Shown piece after piece: positions 49,480 through 59,800 of a stretch of DNA of 64,000 nt. This DNA comes from Plasmodium coatneyi (lineage: Eukaryota > Apicomplexa > Aconoidasida > Haemosporida > Plasmodiidae). Position 1 is the first letter of the stretch; each line of letters opens with the position of its first letter. The notes below the pieces were generated by a model, which was not told where the DNA came from, did not search any database, and was given only the letters and a program-made list of their open reading frames with translations. The translations under genes and the position numbers were made by a program. Location: positions 1,736,001 to 1,800,000 of the forward strand of contig NC_033562.1 in NCBI RefSeq assembly GCF_001680005.1, read 5' to 3'.

Positions 49480-50540
49480 AACCCTACTCCCACATCAGGA
49501 ATAACACTACTCTCACACCCGAAAACCTACACACATACCCTGAACCTTCACTCTAATAACCCTAACCCATTTATTCTAACAACCTGTACCCTAATCCCAC
49601 ATCCGGCCTCTTCATTCTAGTACCCGCAACGGTACTCCTTTACGCTGAATCCTCACCCTAACACCCTTAAATCTACTCCCAAAGCAGGAATAATCCTACT
49701 CTCACACCCTGAACCCAAAACCTCTCACACTCTGAACCCTATTCTCATATCCTTAACCCCACTCACATACACTAAACCCTCTCTTTTTTCTTTCTCTACT
49801 TCTTCTTTTTTTCCTTCCCTCTAACCTTCTTTCTTTTTTCCTTTCTCTCTTCCTTAACATTCTCACACTTCCACCCCCTAAGGAGCTAGGTAGCAAACAA
49901 TATTATTGTTCAAATAACCTAGAAAAGAACATCACCCCCTCACCCTGAACCATATTCTCACACCCTGAACCCTACTCTAACTACCTGAAACCTACCTCTA
50001 CATCCTAAAACCTATTCTCATATCCTTAACCCTAGTCCCATACACTGAACCCTCTTTTTTTTACCTTCTTTTCTTTTTTTCTGATTTCATTCTTTCTTCC
50101 TTCTTATTTTTCTCTTCTTTCTTCTTTCTCAAAACTTTTTCCTCCTTTTCTTTCATTTCTTTCTTCTTTTTCTCTAGAAAAGTAACTAAAGCAAAAAAAT
50201 TTTTGGATACAACCTTCCCTTCTCTCCTTCCATATACGTTTTACATTCTACCCTCACCTTTTTTTTTTTTTCATCCTTTTTTTTATTCTTTTCTTCTTTT
50301 TTTTTCTCTTATAGCTCCTGCCATATTTCTTTTTCCTTAAGAAAAAGAATATTCCATCTAAGAAGCGAAATACCAGGCCATATTGTTATTCCATAACCTA
50401 GAAAAAAACCTTATCCCAGAACCTTAACCCTGTTCCCACAATCTGAACCTTCACTCTAATATCCCGTACCTTCATTCCAACAGCCCCAAATCATCATTCT
50501 AATACGGGGAACCTTCACTCTAACACCCTAAACCTTCTTT
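49480..50540. repeat. Highly degenerate telomere-like C-rich repeats
   Basis: Diverged words such as CACCCTGAACC, ACCCTACTCTCACA and CTCTAACACCC, interrupted by pyrimidine tracts. Related to but much more decayed than the block at 46.6 kb. Confidence 0.65.
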
Positions 50541-50715
50541 TTAACACCCCGACCAACATCATTCTACCACCTCTAACAACATCATTCTACCACCCCTAAC
50601 AACATCATTCTACCTCCCCTAACAACATCATTCTACCTCCCCTAACAACATCATTCTATCACCCCTAACAACATTATTCTACCACCCCTAACAAACCTTC
50701 ATTCTAACACCCCTA
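50540..50715. repeat. CACCCCTAACAACATCATTCTAC tandem array
   Basis: About seven units of 23 bases, nearly identical, within the C-rich spacer. Confidence 0.9.
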
Positions 50716-51349
50716 AAGACTTTTCTTCGACCTTCTACTCACGTACTATCCCCAAGTTCACCCTCCTGCACACTTCCTTCAACAACCTTCCTTCCCTTAG
50801 GAAATACCTTCCCTTCACCGCTAACAAACTTCCTTCTGCCAACCACCCATAACCACCCTCTTTCCATCCCTAACATCCTACCTACCAACCTACCAGCACC
50901 CAAATAACCTTCCTTCCAATCACCTAACGACATTCCTCCCACCTACCACCCCTAATAACCCACATATCATCCTACAAGCTAACAACCCACGTACAACGAA
51001 CCACCTAACAACCTACCATCCACAACTAGCACCCCTAGGTACACCATCGTGCATACATCCCTTTCTTCTTTTTTTTTCCTTTTCCTTCCTTCTTTTTTTC
51101 CATCTTTCATTTTTTCCTTCTTTCTTTTTTTCCTTCTTTCTTTTTTTCCTTTTTTCCTTTTTTTTTTTTTCCTTTTTTCCTTCTTTCTTTCTTTTTTTCT
51201 TTCCTTCTTTCCTCCTAAAAGCTTGCTTTCCTTCCTCCTTAGACCTTCACTTCCTTTCTTCCGTAGACGCCCTTCACTTCCTTTGATCCCCTTCCCTTCC
51301 TTGTCCTTAGGCACTCCTTTCCTTCCTTCCACCAACGACCACCTAACAA

Positions 51350-51750
51350 CCATCCATCCACCACAAACAATCCAGGCACCCCTAACAACCTTCCTTCCAC
51401 GAACCACCTAACATCACCATAAGAACCTTCCTACCACCTACCTGCCACCTAAGAACCCACCTAACACTACCTTAACAACCCACCTAACACCACCTTAATA
51501 ACCCACCTAACAACCCACCTACCAACACCCCTAACAACCCACCTACCACCAACACCCCTAACAATCCTTCCTTCCACGAACCACCCTTAACAATCTTCCT
51601 TCCACCAACCACCCCTACCACAACCTTCCTTCCACCAACCACCCCTAACACAACCTTCCTTCCACCAACCACCCCTAACACAACCTTCCTTCTACACTAC
51701 CACCTAACAACCGACCTACCACCACCAACCACCCCTAACAACCTTCACTT
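51350..51750. repeat. AACCTTCCTTCCACCAACCACCCCTAACA array
   Basis: Diverged units of about 28-34 bases ending right at the orphan kir exon. Reverse complement of the G-rich block at 47050-47270. Confidence 0.85.
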
Positions 51751-51758
51751 CCCTTAAG

Positions 51759-52016
51759 TATAAACCATAGTCTTCTTTGTTTGTTAAGCACTCTTCTGGT
51801 GAAAGGAGAAAAAAGAGGTTCGCCAGGAATGAATTCGACACATTAACGGATGTCTCCACAGCAGATTCAACAATAGCAGATTCCACAGAAATGTCTACCA
51901 TATATGATAGATCACCCAAAAGAGGAACAAGAGCAGGAGCAGGAACAAATACGACAAATAATAATAATACACCAGATCATCACCAAAGAACGAATGTAGG
52001 TTACGGTCGGATGTAA
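51759..52016 (+). pseudogene. kir: Orphan kir exon 3 with an in-frame stop
   Basis: Exon-3-type sequence follows an AG at 51757-51758, starting YKP then TAG (51768-51770), then SSLFVKHSSGERRKKRFARNEFDTLTDVSTADST, MSTIYDRSPKR and the ending NVGYGRM. Immediately upstream is a CACCAACC array with no membrane exon or Cys-rich exon, so exons 1-2 have been lost. Two bases at the AG and the TAG disable it even as a stand-alone exon. Its 3' flank runs tail to tail into a SICAvar last exon. Confidence 0.85.
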
Positions 52017-52605
52017 CACTGCCTTTGTGTAACACCTGAAGGGAAGAGACGAACATAAATAAGTGCGCATAGTTCATAAAAATGTAAAGAAGCAAAAATG
52101 ATCATTCTTCCTTCTTTCACCTCTTCCTTCCTTTCTTTTTTTTTTTTTTTTCCTTCCTTCCTTCCCTTTCTTTCCTTTTAATTTGTAAGTTTGAATAAGC
52201 ACATAAGGAAAGAATATTCCCAGAAAGGGGCTCGGAAAAAGAAAAAAGGTCCTGACCCCTTTTCAAAGAAATATTCATGTTTTTTAAAAAAACAAAAAAT
52301 AATTTATGAAGGTAAAAATTTTATAAAAGAATGAATAAGCATTTTTTTTAATCTGCCATAAAAAAAATTATCGCAACAAGTCAAAATGAAGTGAAGCAGG
52401 AAAATTTTTTTTTACTTCCACTTTTATCCATTACACATGAACAATGTAAACACTTCTATACAATACACACAACGAAAAAAAAAAAACAAAGGTATTTACT
52501 ACTCCCTAAACCCGGAATCTGAACTTGGAACCTGCTCATCAGGAAAATTTTCCTTAGGAACACCTTCCATAAAAACATTTTCCGGAGGAACAAAGTCTTC
52601 CTTCC
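52017..52605. other. Tail-to-tail spacer, second copy
   Basis: Begins with kir-type 3' flank, a T run and CTTCC tract, then CAAAATGAAGTGAAGCAGGAAAATTTTT and ACACATGAACAATGTAAACA, matching 43070-43160 and 58790-58940. It ends in SICAvar tail repeats (52506-52630) that are out of frame with the exon above. Confidence 0.7.
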
Positions 52606-53010
52606 CTAAACCCCGAACTCTGAACTTGGAACCTGTTCCTTAGGAACATCTACCATAGGAACATTTTCTTCCTCTTCCATGAATTTTGATCCCATGAACT
52701 CTTGAACCAAACTTTCAAAAAAGTCTTCCTTCGTCAAATGCAGGCGCTCCTTTTGACATTCGTCTAAGACTTCTAAATGAATATCAATAATCATGCGGCG
52801 ACCAACACCACGGCTATCAGCACGCTTACCAACTTGTTTCCCTCTTTTCTGTGGTGTTGATCTTGGTTGTTTTCGTTCCTTTACTAAGGTATATGCATGT
52901 TGACCATCTGCCTGGTCGTCCACATGATCAAGGAGTTGTTCTTGTACAGTTGGACCAGGGATTTGAGGAGCTCTTCTGTAACGTGTTCTTTCTTTGCCGA
53001 GGGCAAAATA
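52606..53010 (-). pseudogene. SICAvar: Orphan SICAvar last (cytoplasmic) exon
   Basis: Minus-strand exon of 135 codons with a good acceptor (TTTTTTGTAG). It begins YFALGKERTRYRRAPQI, matching the other two last exons (YFGILRKTRKRYRRAYQI and YFFLGKRRKRYRRAYQV), includes GRRMIIDIHLEVLDECQKERLH and EDFFESLVQEFMGSKF, and stops at SSEFGV. The flanking intron keeps the AATGCGAAATCCTACACATACAC words of the gene at 43.3 kb. No membrane exon (YLLWK) or other SICAvar exon was found between 53011 and 56800, so it is cut off within the last intron. The exon itself is open and could in principle be spliced to. Confidence 0.85.
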
Positions 53011-56000
53011 CTACAAAAAAAAAAAAAAAAAAAAAAGGGAGAAAATGTTTCTTTAATAGGGGTGTGAAATGTTGTTCACGCAACAGTTATAACTAATTCA
53101 AACCCAAGTGTGAAATCCTACACACACACTCCCTAAAATGCGAAATCCTACACATACACCCTACCTACTCATTCATGCATTTACTTTTTTTTTTTTTCTT
53201 TTTCTTTTTTCTTTCTTCTTTTTCTCTAAAAATATTTTTTTTTTTTTTTTTTTTTTTTATTTTTTTATGTTTATTCGTGTTGATCATTTTATTGTGTATT
53301 ATTATTTTTTTTTTTCCATGCTATTGAATTTTTTACTGTATAGATTAGAAGGAGAAGCATCTAGTTAACGCATTTGTTTTTTTCTTGAGATGTGCGTTAC
53401 CGAGGATTATTTTTTTTGGACACTTCAACATTCACATGAAAAAGGGAAATATTAAAAGGGGAAGAATTTCGTTTAAAAAAGAAAAGGAAATGGTAATAAA
53501 TTCAACAAATATTGTGTTCAATTGTTGTATGTTACAAAAAAACATGGTTCCTATAAACGAAATTAATAATATATATGCGTGTAAACTAAAAAAAAAAAAA
53601 AAAAAAAGAACACATAGTCTACTAAATTTTTCGCGGATCAAATATTAAACGGAAACTTATTATATCTTTGTCATTTAATGATGCATTATAGGTCTGCGCA
53701 GTCATAATGTAATATTAATATTATGTTATATAAATAATATCTGAAAAAAGAAGAAGAGAAAAATAGACTCCTTGGGCACACATGAACAAAATAGGATTTA
53801 TTCAATTTAAAAAAAATAACAGCCAAAAATGCGATGACTCCCTCAGAGAGCCTATCATTTTTTAAGTGTTAACATAATATAAAGGGTGAAGTATAACACC
53901 GCACACCGTTTTTTTACTTTTTTCAAATATTTTGTAATGAATGATCTAAATATACAACTCCTTATCATGCAAGTTTTCTTCTATTTCACACTCCTCAAAT
54001 ACTAATGCTAAGATTAACATCCTCAACTTTGGTGCTAAAGGATTGTTCGGCTTATACGATTCTTTACACAATTGTTGCCAAGGAATTAGTATCCACAAGC
54101 GTTTTGCTTTTTTCAAACATTTCGTAATGAATGATCTAAATATTCAATTCCTTTATCATACACAGACACTTTTTCTCTTCCCTTTCACTCTCCTCAAACA
54201 ACAGACCCCAAATGACCATGCATACTCTCCATAACACATACTAAGAATTATGGGCGTGATGTACATATTCCCGCTAACATGTATTCACATGTGTTCAATT
54301 TATATTTTCCTTTTTTTTCCCTTTATCGTGTACCAAAATATGAACTTTAATATATACATATGTAGGCTGCTCACCATGGTTCTTATTGGGAAGATGGCAA
54401 AACGACCCCCAAATTATACGACGCCGTTCAACCCTAACTCATCCTCATCCCTTTTGTACAGTAGCATCCTAGTGAGCAAATGTAGCGCACACTTGACGTC
54501 GTTACAACTGTGCTGACCGAATGATCTATATGATTCATATGGTTCATGTGACCCATATAATTATGTATATGTCTATCTGGAACACCTGAATTATGCAAAT
54601 TCATAATATGCAATTAGGCAGTTCTCTGTGCTCTGTATAGGGCAAACACCTTTTAAGGCCTCTATGTACACACCCTCTGTGAACACATAATACGTGTTTA
54701 TAGCAACCGTAGTATTGGAGGTTTGTCTGCACTCTCGTCGCCTGGGGTGACAACCCGTGATGGGCAACACCCCATGGGGAACACCCCGATGGTAGGTTCA
54801 TCCCCGTTAGGATGGCTTTCCCTATTTGTAGATCCCCTTTGGAGTCTGCCCCTTTGGGGTCTACACCCCCCCTGGTTGTTTCCCCTCCTAACCTTATCAT
54901 ACGAACCCACCCCCAAAAAGTGCAAAAAAAAAAAAAAAAAAAGGGAAATTAAAAGTATGGAACGTCCATGGAACGAATGAGGGAGAGTGGAAATGCCAAG
55001 CTGGGGGAAAGTGTAAATGGGGGAGAGGAATATAGGCTACATTCTTTGGTTGTATTTAAGAGGGCATATTTCATTCTTAGGATGGGCAGTGAGGGGTCTA
55101 AAGGACGTCTACATATGTGCGATGTCGTTTTTACTTTAGTTGAGTTAAAAAAAGCGGTTTTTCTCTGTATTCGGGACGCATAGGAACGTATTTTGGTAAC
55201 CAACATGTTTGATATAATTGTGGTGATATTCCCATAGGGAGGTGGTGTAATACGATGGAGTAAAGGTTGTATGGGTATTATTAAGGAGGAACCTAAAATT
55301 TTTATGTAGAAAATGCATAAGAGAATATTATAAATGAATAATTGTTAGCACAACATCGAAGTTAACAAGGGAAAAGTATGTAGAAATTAACGCTGCTCTT
55401 TGAACATGTTGGGGGGGGCGCGACTATAGTGTATTCAGCTTATTCTCTTATAAGATATTCCTTAATAAACTTCTAACATATTGCTATGCAGTTCTATTGG
55501 TAATCATATTTGTTGTACGCACACACAAAAATAACACAATATATTAAATTCCTCATTCATTCTTTCCTTCTTTCCTTTCTACCTTCTTTCCTTCCTTAGA
55601 CCCTCCTTTCCTTCTTATTCCTTCTTTTTTTAATTTTTTCTTTTCTTTCATAATTGTAACTTATCATCATTATCATGTGGTCCTGCAACAAAATAGTGCG
55701 CACAAATGGCAGTAATGATGATGATCATCATCATTCATATATAACAATATATATATATATTTACCCTAACATCGTATACATATATAAAAAAAGGAGTTCC
55801 ACCCAAAACCCCAAAACTGCCTAACCCTTTCTAACCCTCCCTGAATCTTCCTAATACTGTAAAATAAAAGGGAAAAATGAAGAAAAGTGCGTTTACATTA
55901 ATATATAAAAAGTAATATGCATTATGGGAGAAGTGACTCAAATAATCTGATGCACATTCCACATATAAATATGTGCAGTATACTTATCGGAGAAGAGAAA

Positions 56001-56814
56001 AAAAAAAGGGGGGAATACTATTATTGAACAGTCATGGAAGAAGACGGGTGAAGTGTACTGCACAGAATATATTATTATGAGGATTCGTAACATTCTCCCC
56101 ATCTCTTCTTCACATGCAATCAATATAATGTTTCTCATTATTTATGTATCACTTATTTGTATATATGTCAACGATTCACTTATTGAATAATAAGGAATAT
56201 GCACATTTCGGGGGGATGTAAATAATCTCTATATGAACTACGCAATATATTTGTTAATAATGTATTTTAATAATGCTCCCTTTTGAACATCAATAAAAGA
56301 TAAAATGAATAAGATGTACTAATATTTTCTTCTCGTTAAGAAAAAATTTGCACTCCTCTCTATATACATGTAATAATGGAAGTATATAAATAATAATTTG
56401 GTGTGTTCAATAATTACGTATAATATAATACCATAAATGAATAAAAAAAAATAGAGGGGGGCGGAGGGGCTTGAATATTTCCCTTTCTTTACTTTCCAAT
56501 TTCTTACCACAACTTGTTCATACTTCCGTATTAGTTATGTGTACATGTGATGACCTGATATACATGAATGTGTAAAATATATTATAGTTGTATACGGAAT
56601 GAGCAGTATATATAATATTGAGAAGAAGGTTTTTTTTTTGTTATAATCTCGTTTATAATTATAAAAACAAGTGTAACGATCATACACCTGTTTATTCGTA
56701 ATCATTATGGATGAACAGGGGGAAATGTCTTACATATATATACTCTGTACGAATATGTATAAGGAGCACATTCTAATATAAATTTGCTACATGTGCAAAG
56801 AATATATATGAACA
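53011..56814. other. Long intergenic stretch upstream of the CD99-like kir
   Basis: About 3.8 kb. The first 400 bases are SICAvar last-intron remnant. A phrase with AATGAATGATCTAAATAT occurs twice (about 53920-54000 and 54112-54195). 54700-54900 is relatively GC-rich (CAACACCCCATGGGGAACACC). TTCCTTCTTATTCC tracts lie at 55560-55625. CTCAAATAAT is at 55937. No gene recognised. Confidence 0.6.
55937..55946 (+). promoter_or_regulatory. CTCAAATAAT element upstream of kir
   Basis: Exact copy, 878 bases before the kir start at 56815, followed by GCACATTCCACATATAAAT as at 32129. Role inferred from recurrence. Confidence 0.35.
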
Positions 56815-58388
56815 ATGGTGACAGGAGAGGAGGTACTTGGACATTTGTTCTTTTTTTTTATTTCAAGTGGATGTACGACTACTACTACTATACATATATA
56901 ATTATATTCTTCATGTGTTCACCATAATTCAATAGAAAAATGTAAAAAAAGAAAATAAATGGAAGAATATACACACTCCTCCACCTCCTCATTATATATG
57001 TTCTTTTCAATTTTAATTTACATTTTATAGGATGAATGTTTTGCACAATTACCTTCAAGGCAAGCCTATACTATGTTCGACAATAAGGAGACACTGTGTA
57101 ATCAATGGGGAAATGTTGGGGAACAGAATAGAATAGAACAATTAGTGAAGACAGTACTAGGAACGTACGTAGCGGCTGATAGTAATTTCGAGAATAGAAT
57201 TATGAATAACTACTGTTACGCGTGCACTCTGGGAAGCGGGTTTCCATACTATGATGGACGTTGTAATTTTTTTTATTATTGGCTAGGTGATAAAGTAAAA
57301 GGCCAAACGAAAACTGACCACCCACTGGGAACAGCTATAGAGACAATTTACGAAAAGCTGGAGAATTCAGGTCTTGGAAAGAAATGCAGCAAAGAGTGTA
57401 AAAGATTATACAAGGACGAAAATATTACCAAGGACAAATTCAAACATAGGAAAATAGTATATGATTATTTCTATGACTACAAAGAATTACCTAAGAATAT
57501 TAGCACCTGTAGTTCCCGTTGCTACGAACAATGTAACAAACATTTACAGGCCATTAAAGACGCATGTAGAGCTGTGGAAAAGGATTGCCCATCATGGATA
57601 ACACATGGGAGTGATAAATATTGTGACTGGTTCAAGGGGGAAAATGCGAAAAATAATTACTGTGATCCGAGCAAACTTTCACAATTGCCATGCCCGAAGA
57701 AACCGTCTGCTGGAGATGACTTCGACCTTGGCGACGCCGTGGTAGATGGTGGTATTGGTGGAGAAGGAAAGGGAGGGATTGACGGTGGTGGTAGTCACAG
57801 AAAAGAAGGTGAAGAACAAACTATGAACGGTGTCGTTCCTGCTGTGTCTGGTGGTCTTGCTGCAATAGGAATACCTGGAATCCTTTTCTTTTTATATAAG
57901 GTACAATTATAATTGTAATTACCTCACTACACACACTTAGAAGTATATAAATAATAAACATATTCATTACTTACTATTTTTTTTTTTTTTTGTTTGTGTG
58001 TTCGTCTTCTCTATATAAAAAAGTGTGTATACATACATAAAAATTGAACAATGCTGTATATGTGGGATGCTTATTTTGCACACATTCTTTTCTTTTCCTT
58101 GCTTTCCACCCCCCATTCCTACTTCAGTATACTTCCTTATTTTCTGGGTTACGTAACACTTTTGGAGGAAAAAGCAGAAGAAAAAAAAGATCCATCAAAC
58201 ATGATTTCGACTCACTCACAGAAGACGACACCTTAACAGAATACTCAACAGAAAATTCAACACTCGGTTCAACTACGGAAGAATCTACTGTATATGGTGG
58301 GCGAAGACCACCATCTGGAAGAAGAGGACGAACACATAATGGAAGAGAACATCAGCAAAGGCAGAATATCAGTTATGGTCGCATGTGA
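56815..58388 (+). CDS. kir: KIR variant antigen with a CD99-like membrane-proximal segment
   Basis: Exons 56815..56832, 57031..57900, 58128..58388; phase 0; 382 residues. Exon 1 codes MVTGEE. Exon 2 (7-296) has QLPSRQAYTMF, CNFFYYWLGDKV, FKHRKIVYDYFYDYKEL, DKYCDWF, then residues 228-268 (57694-57816) closely match primate CD99: KKPSAGDDFDLGDAVVDG, then GGEGKGG and DGGGSHRKEGEE. The membrane span (about 276-296) ends FFLYK. The tail (297-382) starts YTSLFSGLRNTF, has SRRKKRSIKHDFDSLTEDDTLTE and ends NISYGRM. CD99 regulates T-cell and endothelial contacts; KIR-CD99 similarity has been reported for P. knowlesi as possible mimicry. Effect here is inference. Confidence 0.94.
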
Positions 58389-59735
58389 TGCGTTTCTTCC
58401 CTGCTTTTCTTTTTTTTTTTTTTTCTTCCTTTTTAATATAATGAACTAAATAAATTTAATTTTTTTTTCTTTCTTTTTTTGTTTAGTAAGCCAGTTTTTG
58501 TCCTTAAAATATTGATTCTTTTTCGTATGTACACACACATATGTGTGACATGGTGAAAAATTTGTGTAATTGTGTACACAGTTCCATTCTTTTTTTTTTT
58601 TTTTTTGTAAGAACACTTCTTATTTTTTTGCGAGGAGAGGAAGAGCAGTGCATTATGATATATGCGATGTGCTCATGGGAGCTAGAAATGCACAAGTTTG
58701 CGCAAAAAAAAAAAAAAAAAGCAGTGTAAGCCAAGCCCCCTCCTCCTTTTTTGGGGGGACTCTTATCATAGCAACATCTGTGTAAACTAAAAAAAAATTT
58801 TTTTTTTCCACTTATATTAATTACACATAAGCGTAAAACATTTAATACAAGAGGGAAAAAAAAGGAAAAAAACAACCCCATATAACAAAAAAAAATTATT
58901 TACGAGGTTTCGCATATAGGCATCACACATGAATGTAAACAATTTAATACACAAAACGAAAAAAAAAAAAAAAAGGAAAAATATTTACTTACACCCTAAA
59001 ACCCGGAATCTGAACTTGGAACCTGTTCCACAAGAACACCTTCCTTTGGAAAAAAGTCTTCCTCCCTAAACAGGGAATCTGAACTTGAAAGTTAAACCCC
59101 TTCCTTCGGAACATCTTCCTTAGGAACAAAGTCATCTTCCGTAAACCCGGAATCTAAACTTGGAACCTCCCCCTTAGGAACAAATGCTTCTTTCATAAAC
59201 CTGGAAACTGAACTTGGAACCTGTTCCTTAGAAACAAGGGTCTTCTTCCCTAAACCCGGAATCTGAACCTTGAACATCTTCCATACGACAACCCTCCTTC
59301 GGAACATCTTCTTTAGGAACATCCTCCTTAGGAACATCATCCATAGGAACCTGTTCCTTAGGAAGATCAACCATAGAAATCTCTATACTTGGAATCTGTT
59401 CCTTAGGAAGATCAACCATAGAAATCTCTATACTTGGAATCTGTTCCTTAGGAACAAAGTCTTCCTTCCCTAAAACCCGGAATCTGAACTTGGAACCTGT
59501 TCCATAGGAACACCTTCCTTAGGAACTTCTTCCTCAGCAACAAAGTCTTCCTCCCTAAACCCGGAATCTGAACATTGAACCTCTTCCTTAGGAACACCTT
59601 CCTTAGGATGAAAGTCATCCTCCTTAAACCCGGTATTTGAACTCGGAACCTGTTCCTTAAGAAAACATTTCTTAGGAAGAAATTCTTCCTTCCCTAAACC
59701 CGGAATCTGAACTTGGAACCTGTTCCTTAAAAACA
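58389..59735. other. Tail-to-tail spacer, third copy, with long out-of-frame SICAvar tail repeats
   Basis: Kir 3' flank, T runs, a GTGCTCATGGGAGC segment, two copies of the CACTTATATTAATTACACATAAGC-type phrase (58810 and 58915), then 58990-59735 of SICAvar tail minisatellite beyond the stop of the exon. Confidence 0.7.
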
Positions 59736-59800
59736 TCAACCATAGGAACTTCTTTCTTGGGAACAAAGTCTTCCTTCCCTAAACCCGGAATAAGAACTTG
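58990..59800 (-). repeat. SICAvar tail minisatellite, long version
   Basis: About fifteen diverged units on the minus strand carrying AACCCGGAATCTGAACTTGG and CTTAGGAACA (plus-strand words). In the right frame they read VPKEQVPSSDSGFREEDF; insertions of one base between units break the frame repeatedly. A subset with CCATAGAAATCTCTATACTTGG (59368-59440) is a local duplication of about 54 bases. Confidence 0.85.

Larger units (their letters stand above)
49200..51758. other. Repeat-rich spacer upstream of the SICAvar gene
   Basis: Starts with AT-rich promoter-type sequence and a 20-plus T run (about 49368-49387). From 49480 on it is C-rich, telomere-like and satellite repeats, with T/C-rich tracts at 49785-49870, 50045-50170, 50255-50335 and 51060-51320. 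No gene seen; frames through the tracts are low-complexity. Confidence 0.65.

Noticed and set aside
51049..51411. A 120-codon + strand frame rich in Phe, Ser and Leu and an overlapping Lys-rich frame on the other strand
   Set aside because: Both come from a pyrimidine tract; composition is that of the repeat.
54601..54980. Overlapping frames of 75-99 codons on both strands in the GC-rich patch
   Set aside because: Open only because the patch is GC-rich and short; no start context, splice structure or recognisable motif.
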